A stretch of 64,000 bases of DNA from assembly GCA_965230195.1 (NCBI GenBank), contig OZ245997.1, forward strand, positions 6,386,001-6,450,000, in the 5' to 3' direction. Shown piece after piece: positions 1 to 8,203 of the stretch (within the stretch, counting starts at the first letter, position 1; every line of letters starts with the position of its first letter). This DNA comes from Putridiphycobacter sp965230195 (GTDB lineage Bacteria > Bacteroidota > Bacteroidia > Flavobacteriales_D > Crocinitomicaceae). The notes beneath the pieces were generated by a model, which saw only the letters and a list, made by a program, of their open reading frames with translations, searched no databases and was not told where the DNA came from. Both the position numbers and the translations under genes were made by a program.

Positions 1-1623
1 GTAACGCATGCTGCTTGTTTCGGAGACTGTAACGGATCAATATCTGTAAACATAACTGGAGGAACAGCGCCATATACATATGCATGGAGTGAAGTATTCA
101 TCAACCAGATTAATGGAGACGGTACACCAACAATTACTGATTTATGTAAAGGAATGTTCTCTGTATTAGTAACAGATGCTAATGGATGTACAGTATCAGT
201 AGACAGTGTTGAGATTACTGAACCAGCACCTATTTTTAATGATAATATGGTAGTTACTGATGTAACTTGTAATGGTGGATCTGACGGATCAATTGCACTT
301 GATATCATGGGAGGAACAGCACCATATACTTATACATGGTCTAATGGTGATCAAACATCAACAATTACTGATTTGACTGAAGATGTTTACAGTGCAATGG
401 TAGTTGACGCTAACGGATGTACGTTTGATGTGAACAATGTAGTGATCAATCAACCTGCACCTATGGTAAACACAGGAACAGTAAATAATATTTCTTGTAA
501 CTCGGTATGTGATGGATCAATTCAATTGAGCATTGCTGGAGGAACAGCACCATATACATACAGCTGGGATAACGGAGAGACTACAAGTATGATTTCAGGT
601 CTTTGTGTAGGATCTTATGTTGCCACTATAACAGATATTAACGGGTGTACATTAGTTGAACCAGCTGTTCAGATACTTGAACCAGCTCAATTATCACTTC
701 AAATGAACTCAACAGATGTAAACTGTTATACTGCTTGTGATGGTACAGCTGATGCAATTGTAACTGGTGGAACTATGCCATATACATATTCATGGAATAC
801 CGGACAAAATACAGCCAGCCTGACAAATCTGTGTAATGATACTTATACAGTAAATATTACAGATTCACTTGGATGTACTGCTATAGATTCAGTAGTAATT
901 ACGCAACCGGAAGAATTAAAAGTAATTGCTTACACAACTGATATAACTTGCTTTGGTTCATGTGATGGTACAGCAAATGCAGTGGTAACCGGAGGAACAA
1001 TGCCTTATGTTTACAATTGGTCTAATGGAGATTCAGTAGCTTACCTATCTGATCTTTGTGGAGGATCTTACCTGGTATCTATTCATGATGCGAATAACTG
1101 TATTGTTTCAGCTTCAGCTGTTATTACGGAGCCTGCTGAGCTTATGGTTCAACTTGATATTGATTATACTGCCGGATCAATCCAGGCAACTCCGATCAAT
1201 GGTGTTGGATTCTTTACTTACTCATGGAATACCGGAAGTACAGGTACTACAATTTCTAACCTGACTGATGGTGCAACTTATACAGTAACAATTACTGATG
1301 CCAATGGATGTAGTGTAACAGATAGCATTGTTTATGTTGACGGTGGTGGTGTAATTAACCAGTTTACGATTAATGTGGGACCAAACCCTTTCAATACGCA
1401 ATCAAAACTATCATTATACACTACTGAAAGCACAACAATTATGGTTGACGTTTTTGATATGCAGGGTAATATCATAGAAAATGAGTATAACGGTTCTATT
1501 GAAGAACATCAGTTAATGGAACTAGTTATTGAAGGAAATAGCCTTGAACCAGGTATGTATATGGTCAGAATATTGGCCGAGGATGGAAGCTTAGAGTCGA
1601 AGAAGATAATACTAACTGAGTAA
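1..1623 (+). CDS. SprB-repeat T9SS adhesin-like protein, 5' truncated
   Basis: The reading frame is open from base 1, so the N-terminus lies outside the window and 540 residues are visible. Five repeats of about 70 residues are seen, each starting near a C-x-x-x-C/S-D-G-S/T core, followed by GGTxPYTYxW and ending in D-x-x-G-C-x-V. They match the SprB repeat family of Bacteroidota surface proteins. A sixth, degenerate repeat lies around residues 385-445. The last 80 or so residues begin with GPNPF and end in KKIILTE, a type A T9SS sorting domain. The product is probably exported across the outer membrane and anchored or released at the surface, with a likely role in adhesion or gliding (inference). 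A hairpin terminator follows the stop. Confidence 0.85.
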   Translation, partial: VTHAACFGDCNGSISVNITGGTAPYTYAWSEVFINQINGDGTPTITDLCKGMFSVLVTDANGCTVSVDSVEITEPAPIFNDNMVVTDVTCNGGSDGSIALDIMGGTAPYTYTWSNGDQTSTITDLTEDVYSAMVVDANGCTFDVNNVVINQPAPMVNTGTVNNISCNSVCDGSIQLSIAGGTAPYTYSWDNGETTSMISGLCVGSYVATITDINGCTLVEPAVQILEPAQLSLQMNSTDVNCYTACDGTADAIVTGGTMPYTYSWNTGQNTASLTNLCNDTYTVNITDSLGCTAIDSVVITQPEELKVIAYTTDITCFGSCDGTANAVVTGGTMPYVYNWSNGDSVAYLSDLCGGSYLVSIHDANNCIVSASAVITEPAELMVQLDIDYTAGSIQATPINGVGFFTYSWNTGSTGTTISNLTDGATYTVTITDANGCSVTDSIVYVDGGGVINQFTINVGPNPFNTQSKLSLYTTESTTIMVDVFDMQGNIIENEYNGSIEEHQLMELVIEGNSLEPGMYMVRILAEDGSLESKKIILTE

Positions 1624-1653
1624 AAAGCTATATTAGTCAAATATAAAAGCAAA

Positions 1654-1686
1654 AATGCCCGGAGGAAACTTCGGGCATTCTTGTTT
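1654..1686 (+). terminator. Intrinsic terminator after the SprB-repeat gene
   Basis: An 8-bp perfect stem (AATGCCCG at 1654-1661 and CGGGCATT at 1672-1679) with a 10-base loop is followed by CTTGTTTT. It sits 31 bases after the stop codon. Confidence 0.8.
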
Positions 1687-1744
1687 TAGGAATACATATC
1701 CGTTTGGGTGAACAGGACTTCTTTTGTTAGCCGATTATAATATT

Positions 1745-1898
1745 CTGTTACCTGTTGGTATGATTAAGGCTAAAAGTACCATTATACGCTTTGTTTTTAT
1801 CATATAAGTACACACAAGCAAATAGTATGTTGTTTATAAGAGAGGACGAGTAGTGAAAAGGTATCCGATAAGTGTAAGCATTAACTGGCAGGTAACAG
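1745..1898. repeat. Widely spaced 10-bp inverted repeat
   Basis: CTGTTACCTG at 1745-1754 is the exact reverse complement of CAGGTAACAG at 1889-1898. Similarity fades quickly beyond the arms. It may bound a small mobile remnant, a structured RNA, or be chance. No ORF lies between the arms. Confidence 0.3.
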
Positions 1899-2061
1899 TG
1901 AATAAGGGTGTGATTTCCTTGGTTAGTTAATTAGTAGGGTGAAATGGGAAAAGGAAATTCTAAGTGTAATTTGTAATTTTCAAAAAATCCATGATCAGGA
2001 TATTTTTAGCTTAACATGTAAAAGTTGTTTAGGTTATTGTATCAATGAGATAATGAGGCAT

Positions 2062-2090
2062 AAAAAAAGCAACAATCAAATTGTTGCTTT
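2062..2090 (-). terminator. Intrinsic terminator after the small lipoprotein gene
   Basis: An 11-bp perfect stem (2066-2076 and 2080-2090) with a 3-base loop is followed on the minus strand by a T-run (A at 2062-2068). It lies 30 bases past the lipoprotein stop. Confidence 0.8.
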
Positions 2091-2119
2091 TATAATATTG
2101 TATAAAGAATCAGAAGGGA

Positions 2120-2377
2120 TTATTTCCCGTTTTTTCCATTCTTTCCAGTACCTTTTTTTCCATAATCAAGGTTTTCAGGATCATTAGGATCAGTAACAGT
2201 TCCTGTACCAGAAGAACCGGAATCAGAACCTTCTCCATCCTTAATATCTGTAGTTCCCGACTTGGTCTCAACAGTACGTTCATCCTCAACCGGATTAACA
2301 ATTACGATTTCATCCTTCTCACAAGAAAAGAACGCAACCGACAGGGCTAATGTTAATATGTATAATAATCTTTTCAT
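2120..2377 (-). CDS. Small lipoprotein, 85 residues
   Basis: The N-terminus is a lipoprotein signal peptide: Lys-Arg, a hydrophobic run, then a lipobox-like FFSC with Cys at residue 19. The mature part is acidic and low in complexity (Asp, Glu, Gly, Ser, Thr, Pro) and ends in a Lys/Gly/Asn-rich tail. No known domain is recognised. The gene has its own well-formed promoter (2395-2426) and terminator (2062-2090), so it is a monocistronic unit, which supports it as real despite its size. It is probably attached to the membrane, function unknown. Confidence 0.7.
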   Translation of the reverse strand: MKRLLYILTLALSVAFFSCEKDEIVIVNPVEDERTVETKSGTTDIKDGEGSDSGSSGTGTVTDPNDPENLDYGKKGTGKNGKNGK

Positions 2378-2394
2378 CTCGAATACGATTTACA

Positions 2395-2426
2395 CAAATA
2401 TAGAGAAAATCTTAATTTCGTCCAAA
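2395..2426 (-). promoter_or_regulatory. Bacteroidota-type promoter of the small lipoprotein
   Basis: On the minus strand TTTG (2423-2426), a 20-base spacer and TATATTTG (2395-2402) match the Bacteroidota sigma consensus TTTG-N19/20-TAnnTTTG. The start codon is 17 bases beyond the -7 box. Confidence 0.65.
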
Positions 2427-2471
2427 TTAATTTAATTCAACTGTATGTTTTATTGAGTTAATGGTATATCC

Positions 2472-3437
2472 TTACACCTTCTTCAATCCCAGCTCTATCA
2501 GGCGTTCATTTAAAAATTCACCTGCAGTGGTATCGGGATATGACTTAGGGTGTTTATCATTAATGCATGACGTTAAGCATGTTAAATCCATTTCAGATCT
2601 TGGGTGAAGGAAAAATGGTGTTGAAAATCTGGGAGTTAACCAGGATTCTGGTCGTGGTGTGATGACTCTGTGTTGAGTGGACCTGAATTTATCATTGGTC
2701 AGTCTCGCCAGCATATCGCCAATATTTACCACTATTTCATCATCTTCCGGGCTAACGGGTATCCATTCTCCTTCCAGTGTTTGGGCTTGCAGTCCCTCTG
2801 CACTTCCTCCCATTAACAAGGTAATCAGGTTAATATCTCCATGAGCTGCTGCCCGCACTGCTCCTTCAGGAATATCTTCCAGGTTCTGAACCGGATAGTA
2901 ATGTAATAACCTTAGAATACTATTGCCATTGTGAATTTTAGCATCAAAATAATCCTCTTCCAAATCAAGGTAAAGTGCCACAGCTTTTAAAAGATTTCTG
3001 CCGGTTTGTTCAAAAGTGGAATACACCTGTTCTCCAACAGTTTTAAAATTTAATAACTCTTCAGGCCATATATTGTCAGGGTATTCTGACTGAATGGGGT
3101 CGTTATCCTTAACCGTTTGACCAATATGGTAAAACTCTTTGATGTCAGGTACATTTTTTCCCTTCGCACTTTCCTTATTTTTCGAAATATAACCTCTCTG
3201 ACCTGAAAGCTCAACATTTTCATACCTTTGCTTTACCTCAGTGGGAAGCTCAAAAAAAGCTTTTGAAACGTCAAATAGCCGGGATCTCAATTCGGCACTG
3301 ACACCGTGATTTCTAACTATTGCAAAACCCATATTACTGAAAGAATCACCAAAATCTCTGATAAACTGATTTCGTTTTTCCGGATCTCCGGAAGTATAAT
3401 CGTTATAATCTACAACAGCAATTGAATTAAGTGACAT
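2472..3437 (-). CDS. 2-oxoglutarate/Fe(II) oxygenase, isopenicillin N synthase family
   Basis: The 321-residue protein has the N-terminal DIOX_N region (residues 6-125) and a C-terminal double-stranded beta-helix. The iron triad is visible as H199, D201 and H256, and the 2-oxoglutarate-binding R-x-S pair as R270 and S272. Family members oxidise small molecules in the cytoplasm. The substrate cannot be told from sequence, and there is no antibiotic pathway nearby to suggest real isopenicillin N synthesis. The gene starts 3 bases after the clpX stop and is very likely co-transcribed with the chaperone-protease genes. The pairing is odd functionally. Confidence 0.87.
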   Translation of the reverse strand: MSLNSIAVVDYNDYTSGDPEKRNQFIRDFGDSFSNMGFAIVRNHGVSAELRSRLFDVSKAFFELPTEVKQRYENVELSGQRGYISKNKESAKGKNVPDIKEFYHIGQTVKDNDPIQSEYPDNIWPEELLNFKTVGEQVYSTFEQTGRNLLKAVALYLDLEEDYFDAKIHNGNSILRLLHYYPVQNLEDIPEGAVRAAAHGDINLITLLMGGSAEGLQAQTLEGEWIPVSPEDDEIVVNIGDMLARLTNDKFRSTQHRVITPRPESWLTPRFSTPFFLHPRSEMDLTCLTSCINDKHPKSYPDTTAGEFLNERLIELGLKKV

Positions 3438-3440
3438 AAA

Positions 3441-4670
3441 CTACGCTATTTTTAATTTGGAGATTTTAGATTTATCAAATTTTGATTTGGCATAGTTCAG
3501 GGTAACTTTAAATTCCTTTTCATCCGATTTTGAGGGTAGTTCAAACATAGCATCAGTAAGAATAGCTTCACAAATAGATCTTAAACCACGGGCACCTAAT
3601 TTGAACTCCAATGCCTTATCAACAATAAAATCAAGCACTTCAGCGTCAAATTTCAATTGAATACCATCCAGACTAAACAGGTGGGTATATTGTTTTATCA
3701 AGGCGTTATTCGGCTCTGTCAGAATACGTCGCAATGCTTCTTTATCTAAAGGATCAAGATAGGTCAATACAGGCATTCTACCAATTAGTTCCGGAATAAG
3801 TCCAAACTCTTTAATATCGGTTGGTATAATGTATTGTAATAAGTTATCATGATCAATTACATCATCATTTTCTGATGAAAACCCAATTACACTGGTATTC
3901 AAACGCCTTCCTATTATGCGCTCAATGCCATCAAAAGCACCTCCAGCGATAAAAAGAATATTCTTTGTATTTACCTTAATCATTTTCTGATCCGGGTGCT
4001 TTCTACCACCTTGTGGTGGAACGTTAACTTCGGTACCTTCAAGTAATTTCAACATAGCCTGTTGAACCCCTTCACCTGAAACATCACGCGTGATAGAGGC
4101 GTTATCTGATTTACGGGCAATTTTATCAATCTCGTCAATGAAAACAATTCCCTTTTCAGCCGCTTTTACATTAAAATCAGCCGCCTGAAGCAAACGTGAT
4201 AAAATACTTTCCACATCTTCACCCACATAACCGGCTTCAGTTAATACAGTAGCATCAGCAATACAGAAAGGGACGTTTAGCATCTTGGCAATAGTTCTTG
4301 CCAGTAAGGTTTTTCCCGTACCGGTTCTTCCTACCAAAATCACATTGGATTTCTCCAGTTCCTGATGATCAGAATTGGATAAATTATTAAAAATTCGCTT
4401 GTAATGATTGTAAACAGCTACAGCAAGAAACTTCTTAGCATCTTCCTGCCCAATGACATATTCATTCAGTCGATCCCGGATTTCAACGGGTTTCAATAAA
4501 TTGAAGTCTTGATTCTGAGTGTTCGATTTATGCGCCTCCTCTTCACTAACAATATCATGTGCCTGTTCAATACAGCTTTCACAAATATGGCCAGTAACAC
4601 CAGCAATTAGGATATCCACCTCACTTTTTGGTCGCCCACAAAAAGAACAATTAATTTCGTTCTTTGCCAT
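3441..4670 (-). CDS. clpX: ATP-dependent Clp protease ATP-binding subunit ClpX
   Basis: A 409-residue AAA+ unfoldase that feeds substrates to ClpP. The N-terminal zinc-binding domain has C8, C11, C30 and C33. Walker A lies at 114-121 (GRTGTGKT, with Arg where Pro is usual), Walker B at 175-180 (IVFIDE), and the substrate-gripping pore loop GYVG at 147-150. The IGF loop that docks on ClpP is present (VIGFSSEN). Length is normal for the family. It lies 26 bases after clpP on the same strand, the usual clpP-clpX order. Confidence 0.98.
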   Translation of the reverse strand: MAKNEINCSFCGRPKSEVDILIAGVTGHICESCIEQAHDIVSEEEAHKSNTQNQDFNLLKPVEIRDRLNEYVIGQEDAKKFLAVAVYNHYKRIFNNLSNSDHQELEKSNVILVGRTGTGKTLLARTIAKMLNVPFCIADATVLTEAGYVGEDVESILSRLLQAADFNVKAAEKGIVFIDEIDKIARKSDNASITRDVSGEGVQQAMLKLLEGTEVNVPPQGGRKHPDQKMIKVNTKNILFIAGGAFDGIERIIGRRLNTSVIGFSSENDDVIDHDNLLQYIIPTDIKEFGLIPELIGRMPVLTYLDPLDKEALRRILTEPNNALIKQYTHLFSLDGIQLKFDAEVLDFIVDKALEFKLGARGLRSICEAILTDAMFELPSKSDEKEFKVTLNYAKSKFDKSKISKLKIA

Positions 4671-4696
4671 GAATTAAGTGCTTTATATTTTATTTA

Positions 4697-5362
4697 TTAT
4701 CCGTTTTTGTTTAGTACTTCGTCAACCATACCATAATTTTTAGCTTCCTCAGCAATCATCCAGTAATCACGGTCAGAATCTTCCCAAACTTTATCATAAG
4801 TTTGCCCGGAATGGTTAGCGATAATATCGTATAGCTCCTTTTTCAGTTTTTGAATCTCTCTGGCTGTAATTTCGATATCCGAAGCTTGTCCCTGAGCACC
4901 ACCTAATGGTTGGTGAATCATTACTCTTGAATGCGGTAATGCTGCTCTTTTTCCTTTGGCTCCTGCACATAATAATACAGCACCCATTGAAGCTGCCATA
5001 CCAGTACATATTGTAGCTACATCAGGTTTAATAAACTGCATGGTATCATAAATACCTAAACCGGCATATACACCACCACCAGGTGAGTTTAAATAGATTT
5101 GAATGTCTTTTTTTGCATCAACCGATTCCAGAAACAATAACTGTGCTGTGATAATGTTAGCTACCTGATCGTTAATTCCCGTTCCTAAAAAAATGATTCT
5201 GTCCATCATTAATCTCGAGAATACATCCATCTGAGCTACATTTAATTGTCTTTCCTCAATAATGTAAGGTGTCAATGAAGATTCTATATAGCTTTGTAAG
5301 TGCATGCTATTAATACCGTGGTGTTTAGTAGCATACTTGTTAAATTCGTCTTTTCCTAACAT
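4697..5362 (-). CDS. clpP: ATP-dependent Clp protease proteolytic subunit ClpP
   Basis: A 221-residue serine protease with the catalytic triad visible as S125 (in GMAASMG), H150 (in MIHQPLGG) and D199 (in DRDYW). It forms the tetradecameric barrel that degrades proteins unfolded by ClpX. It lies between tig and clpX, the common bacterial order. A strong hairpin followed by a T-run lies only 16 bases upstream of the start codon (5378-5410), so the gene is either attenuated or relies on read-through from tig. Confidence 0.98.
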   Translation of the reverse strand: MLGKDEFNKYATKHHGINSMHLQSYIESSLTPYIIEERQLNVAQMDVFSRLMMDRIIFLGTGINDQVANIITAQLLFLESVDAKKDIQIYLNSPGGGVYAGLGIYDTMQFIKPDVATICTGMAASMGAVLLCAGAKGKRAALPHSRVMIHQPLGGAQGQASDIEITAREIQKLKKELYDIIANHSGQTYDKVWEDSDRDYWMIAEEAKNYGMVDEVLNKNG

Positions 5363-5377
5363 GTTTGTAATTTATAT

Positions 5378-5410
5378 AAAAAAATAATGCCTATAAATAT
5401 AGGCATTATT
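5378..5410 (-). terminator. Terminator-like hairpin between tig and clpP
   Basis: A 13-bp perfect stem (5383-5395 and 5398-5410) with a 2-base loop is followed on the minus strand by a T-run from the A tract at 5379-5384. It is 25 bases past the tig stop and ends 16 bases before the clpP start, too close for a separate promoter in between. Confidence 0.7.
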
Positions 5411-5434
5411 TATAAGATAATATGTATTGTTTAA

Positions 5435-6772
5435 TTACTTCTGAGCGTAAGCTTCTTCAATAAATTTTTCATACGATAATGCCTTCTCATTAATTTTTAC
5501 AGTTTCTTTAAAGAACTGCATGATTTTAGCACCGTAGATGTTTTCATAAATTTTATTGGCCTCATCCTGATTGGATAATACATTCTTAGCCTGAGTTTCC
5601 AATTCACTATCTTCAGGTGCAGGCATTCCGTATTGGGCGTACTGACTTGCTAATAATCCTTTAGTGTAATTAATGACTTCAGGAGCCTCAACCTGCATTT
5701 TATTATCTCTGATGATCTTATTTTGAATTAACTGCCATTTTAAGCTCTTTTTGTAATTCTCAAAATCAGCCTCAATTTCTTCCATGGTAATTTCCTCTTT
5801 TGAAGAATCTTTTATCCATCTTTTCAGGAAGTTTTCAGGTAATTCTAAATCCGTCTTATCAATCAAAGCTTCAGTAACTGTTTGACTGAAAATTTTATCA
5901 GAATCGTTGGTAAACATATTTTCAAGATCCGATTTAATCTTGTCTCTTAATTCAGTTTCCGATTTAACAGTATCAGGACCAAATAGCTTGTCAAATAATT
6001 CCTGATCGATAGCTGCAGGAATCATAGTTTTAATCTCAGAGATTTTGAAATCAAACTTATCAGATACACCTTCAAGATCAGCTTCAGTAATTCCAAGCAT
6101 TGCAGCCATATCTTTGTCGTCTCTCGAAACTTTTCTCGGATCAACAACAATACTGTCGCCTACAGCTTTACCAATAAGTGCTTTTTTAGCTTTTTCGTCT
6201 TCTACAAATTCAAGTGAAATGGTTGAAGAATTGGAAATAGAACCTTCTTTCTCAGTGAACTGACCAATGACCATATCTTTTTCAGATACTTTTTCAGCAT
6301 CCACTAATTTACCGTATCTTCTGGCAAGGTTGTCAACTTCTTTGTCAAGCATTGACTCATCAATGTCAACCTTCAAATAATCAAATTTGTTCTTTTTCGA
6401 TAATTGAATATCAAATTCAGGTGCTAAACCAATTTCGTAAGCAAATTCAAATTCATCCGGATCGTTAAAATCACCTTTTACTTCTTCATCAGCTTTAGGT
6501 AAAGGGTTACCCAAAACTTCCAGGTTATTCTTTTGAATAAAATCATTTAACGATTCATTGATTAATTTGTTCAATTCATCAGCCAAAATGCTTTTTCCGT
6601 ATTTTTTCTTAATCAGGCTCAATGGTGTTTTACCTGGTCTGAATCCTGGTAAATTAGCTTCTTTACGATAGTTTTTTATGATACCGTCAACTTTTTCAGC
6701 ATAATCGTCCTTAGCGATAGAAATACGCAATACGGCATTTAAATCATCAATTTTTTCCTCTACTACATTCAT
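5435..6772 (-). CDS. tig: Trigger factor, ribosome-associated chaperone
   Basis: The 445-residue protein has the N-terminal ribosome-binding domain with the signature GFRPGKTPL around residues 42-50. A degenerate FKBP-like middle domain follows (about 150-240), then a long helical C-terminal domain. It binds nascent chains at the ribosome exit tunnel. The middle domain is poorly conserved, as often seen in Bacteroidota homologs, so prolyl isomerase activity is uncertain. It is the first protein gene of the tig-clpP-clpX cluster and begins 36 bases past the tRNA-Leu terminator. Confidence 0.95.
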   Translation of the reverse strand: MNVVEEKIDDLNAVLRISIAKDDYAEKVDGIIKNYRKEANLPGFRPGKTPLSLIKKKYGKSILADELNKLINESLNDFIQKNNLEVLGNPLPKADEEVKGDFNDPDEFEFAYEIGLAPEFDIQLSKKNKFDYLKVDIDESMLDKEVDNLARRYGKLVDAEKVSEKDMVIGQFTEKEGSISNSSTISLEFVEDEKAKKALIGKAVGDSIVVDPRKVSRDDKDMAAMLGITEADLEGVSDKFDFKISEIKTMIPAAIDQELFDKLFGPDTVKSETELRDKIKSDLENMFTNDSDKIFSQTVTEALIDKTDLELPENFLKRWIKDSSKEEITMEEIEADFENYKKSLKWQLIQNKIIRDNKMQVEAPEVINYTKGLLASQYAQYGMPAPEDSELETQAKNVLSNQDEANKIYENIYGAKIMQFFKETVKINEKALSYEKFIEEAYAQK

Positions 6773-6799
6773 TTCAATAACGAAATTTAAAATTTATAA

Positions 6800-6832
6800 C
6801 AAAAAAAATGGTCCAGGCTAAGCCAAGACCAT
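6800..6832 (-). terminator. Intrinsic terminator after tRNA-Leu
   Basis: Two stacked stems (6808-6813 with 6827-6832, and 6816-6819 with 6821-6824) are followed on the minus strand by a T-run from the A tract at 6801-6808. It begins 5 bases after the tRNA 3' end and separates the tRNA from tig. Confidence 0.75.
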
Positions 6833-6836
6833 CTAG

Positions 6837-6918
6837 TGCGGGTGGAGGGACTCGAACCCACACGCCGTGAAGCACTAGATCCTAAGTCTAGCGTGTCTAC
6901 CAATTTCACCACACCCGC
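6837..6918 (-). tRNA. tRNA-Leu (anticodon UAG)
   Basis: The minus strand folds as a class II tRNA of 82 bases. The acceptor stem is GCGGGTG paired with CACCCGC, followed by discriminator A. The D-loop carries TTGGTAGAC, the anticodon stem CTAGA/TCTAG encloses the loop CTTAGGA with anticodon TAG, a long variable arm follows, and the T-loop is GGTTCGAGTCC. The 3' CCA is not encoded. Confidence 0.95.
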
Positions 6919-6925
6919 AATATTT

Positions 6926-6959
6926 CAAATATATCTCTCTTGTCTTAAGAGAGTGCAAA
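6926..6959 (-). promoter_or_regulatory. Promoter of tRNA-Leu
   Basis: On the minus strand TTTG (6956-6959), a 22-base spacer and TATATTTG (6926-6933) match the Bacteroidota consensus. The -7 box ends 8 bases before the tRNA 5' end, so transcription would start at or next to the mature end. The spacer contains the inverted repeat CTCTCTT/AAGAGAG. Confidence 0.55.
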
Positions 6960-7029
6960 AGTAAATAATTATTTTCAAACAGCAAGTTTTATTTCTTTCA
7001 AAATTTATCCTTTTTTTGGTTCAGACCAT

Positions 7030-7037
7030 TATTTTTG
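7030..7037 (+). promoter_or_regulatory. Candidate -7 box of dxr
   Basis: TATTTTTG matches TAnnTTTG and ends 5 bases before the chosen dxr start. A transcript from here would be leaderless or nearly so. No clear -33 TTG is seen at the right spacing. Confidence 0.35.
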
Positions 7038-7042
7038 TGGTT

Positions 7043-8203
7043 ATGTCAGATAAAAAGAGTATTGCAATACTTGGTTCAACCGGGTCAATAGGTAAACAAA
7101 CATTAGAGGTAATTGAAGCCTACCCGGATCGGTTCGAAGTAGTGGTTTTAACCGCTAACAGAAATGGAGATTTACTCATTGAGCAAGCTAAAAAATTTCA
7201 ACCGAATTCAGTTGTAATTGTAGATGAAAATCAATACAAAACCGTTGAAAACGCCCTGTGGGAGCAGGATATCAAAACCTATACAGGTGAAGATGCATTG
7301 TCTGAAATTGTTCAAATGGAATCGATTGATATTGTATTGACCGCAGTGGTTGGATACGCAGGATTAAAGCCGACAATCAGTGCAATAAATGCCGGAAAAA
7401 CTATTGCATTGGCCAATAAAGAAACACTGGTTGTGGCTGGTGAATTAATCACAAAACTGGCCTTATCGAAAGGCGTGAATATTTATCCTGTAGATTCAGA
7501 ACATTCTGCAATTTTTCAATGCTTAACCGGAGAATTTGACAATAAAATAGAAAAAATATACCTGACAGCCTCTGGTGGACCCTTTAGAGGAAAATCAAGA
7601 GAAGAATTGGTTGACATTACTAAACAACAGGCCCTGAAACACCCAAATTGGGAAATGGGAGCAAAAATTACCATTGATTCTGCTACCATGATGAACAAAG
7701 GGTTGGAGGTGATTGAAGCTAAGTGGTTGTTTGGTTTAAAAAATGATCAGATTGATGTCATAGTGCATCCACAATCCATTATACATTCAATTGTTCAGTT
7801 TGAGGATGGCTCAATGAAAGCACAAATGGGTTTACCGGATATGAAATTGCCAATTCAGTTTGCATTGACTTATCCTGATCGTTTTAAAACCGACTTTGAA
7901 CGTTTTGATTTTCTGAATTACCCTTCACTGACTTTTGAAAAACCGGATTACGATACGTTTACTAATCTTAGACTGGCTTATGATTGTATGGAGCGAGGCG
8001 GAAATCACCCCTGTATTCTCAATGCTGCCAATGAGGTCACAGTAAAAGCCTTTTTGGAGGAAAAAATCTCTTTTCTAGACATTGCTGCACTTAATGAAAA
8101 AGTGGTTGAGCAAGCTCATTTTATTGCTGATCCTACTCTTGAAGATTTGATGGAAACCGATAAGTTGGCCAGACAAATAGGGTTGGAGATGATTACGAAG
8201 TAG
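7043..8203 (+). CDS. dxr: 1-deoxy-D-xylulose 5-phosphate reductoisomerase
   Basis: This NADPH enzyme catalyses the second step of the non-mevalonate isoprenoid pathway. The N-terminus is a Rossmann fold with ILGSTGSIGKQT. Further family motifs are ALANKETLV, PVDSEHSAIFQ, TASGGPFRG, the flexible-loop segment KHPNWEMG, MMNKGLEVIEA and VHPQSIIHS. I chose the ATG at 7043 (MSDKKSIAIL, 386 residues) over the in-frame ATG at 7016, whose nine extra residues are unlike the family and would cover the -7 box. The gene converges with lspA and their ends overlap by 11 bases. Confidence 0.97.
   Translation: MSDKKSIAILGSTGSIGKQTLEVIEAYPDRFEVVVLTANRNGDLLIEQAKKFQPNSVVIVDENQYKTVENALWEQDIKTYTGEDALSEIVQMESIDIVLTAVVGYAGLKPTISAINAGKTIALANKETLVVAGELITKLALSKGVNIYPVDSEHSAIFQCLTGEFDNKIEKIYLTASGGPFRGKSREELVDITKQQALKHPNWEMGAKITIDSATMMNKGLEVIEAKWLFGLKNDQIDVIVHPQSIIHSIVQFEDGSMKAQMGLPDMKLPIQFALTYPDRFKTDFERFDFLNYPSLTFEKPDYDTFTNLRLAYDCMERGGNHPCILNAANEVTVKAFLEEKISFLDIAALNEKVVEQAHFIADPTLEDLMETDKLARQIGLEMITK

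Larger units (their letters stand above)
1624..2119. other. Noncoding gap of about 500 bases
   Basis: I see no convincing gene here. The gap holds the plus-strand terminator at 1654, a 10-bp inverted repeat with arms 134 bases apart (1745-1754 and 1889-1898), and a minus-strand terminator at 2062-2090. A small ORF at 1939-2187 runs through the terminator hairpin and antisense to the lipoprotein gene, so I do not call it. Confidence 0.6.

Noticed and set aside
1..1340. Possible CRISPR-like or DNA tandem repeat array
   Set aside because: The repeats of about 210 bases are in frame and encode SprB repeat domains. DNA similarity is loose and there are no spacers.
1939..2187. 82-residue ORF on the plus strand
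   Set aside because: It runs through the terminator hairpin at 2062-2090 and antisense to the lipoprotein gene, which has a promoter, a lipobox and a terminator. The protein resembles nothing.
2472..3437. Beta-lactam biosynthesis from an isopenicillin N synthase-like protein
   Set aside because: The family is broad and there is no ACV synthetase or other antibiotic gene around. The neighbours are housekeeping chaperone and protease genes.
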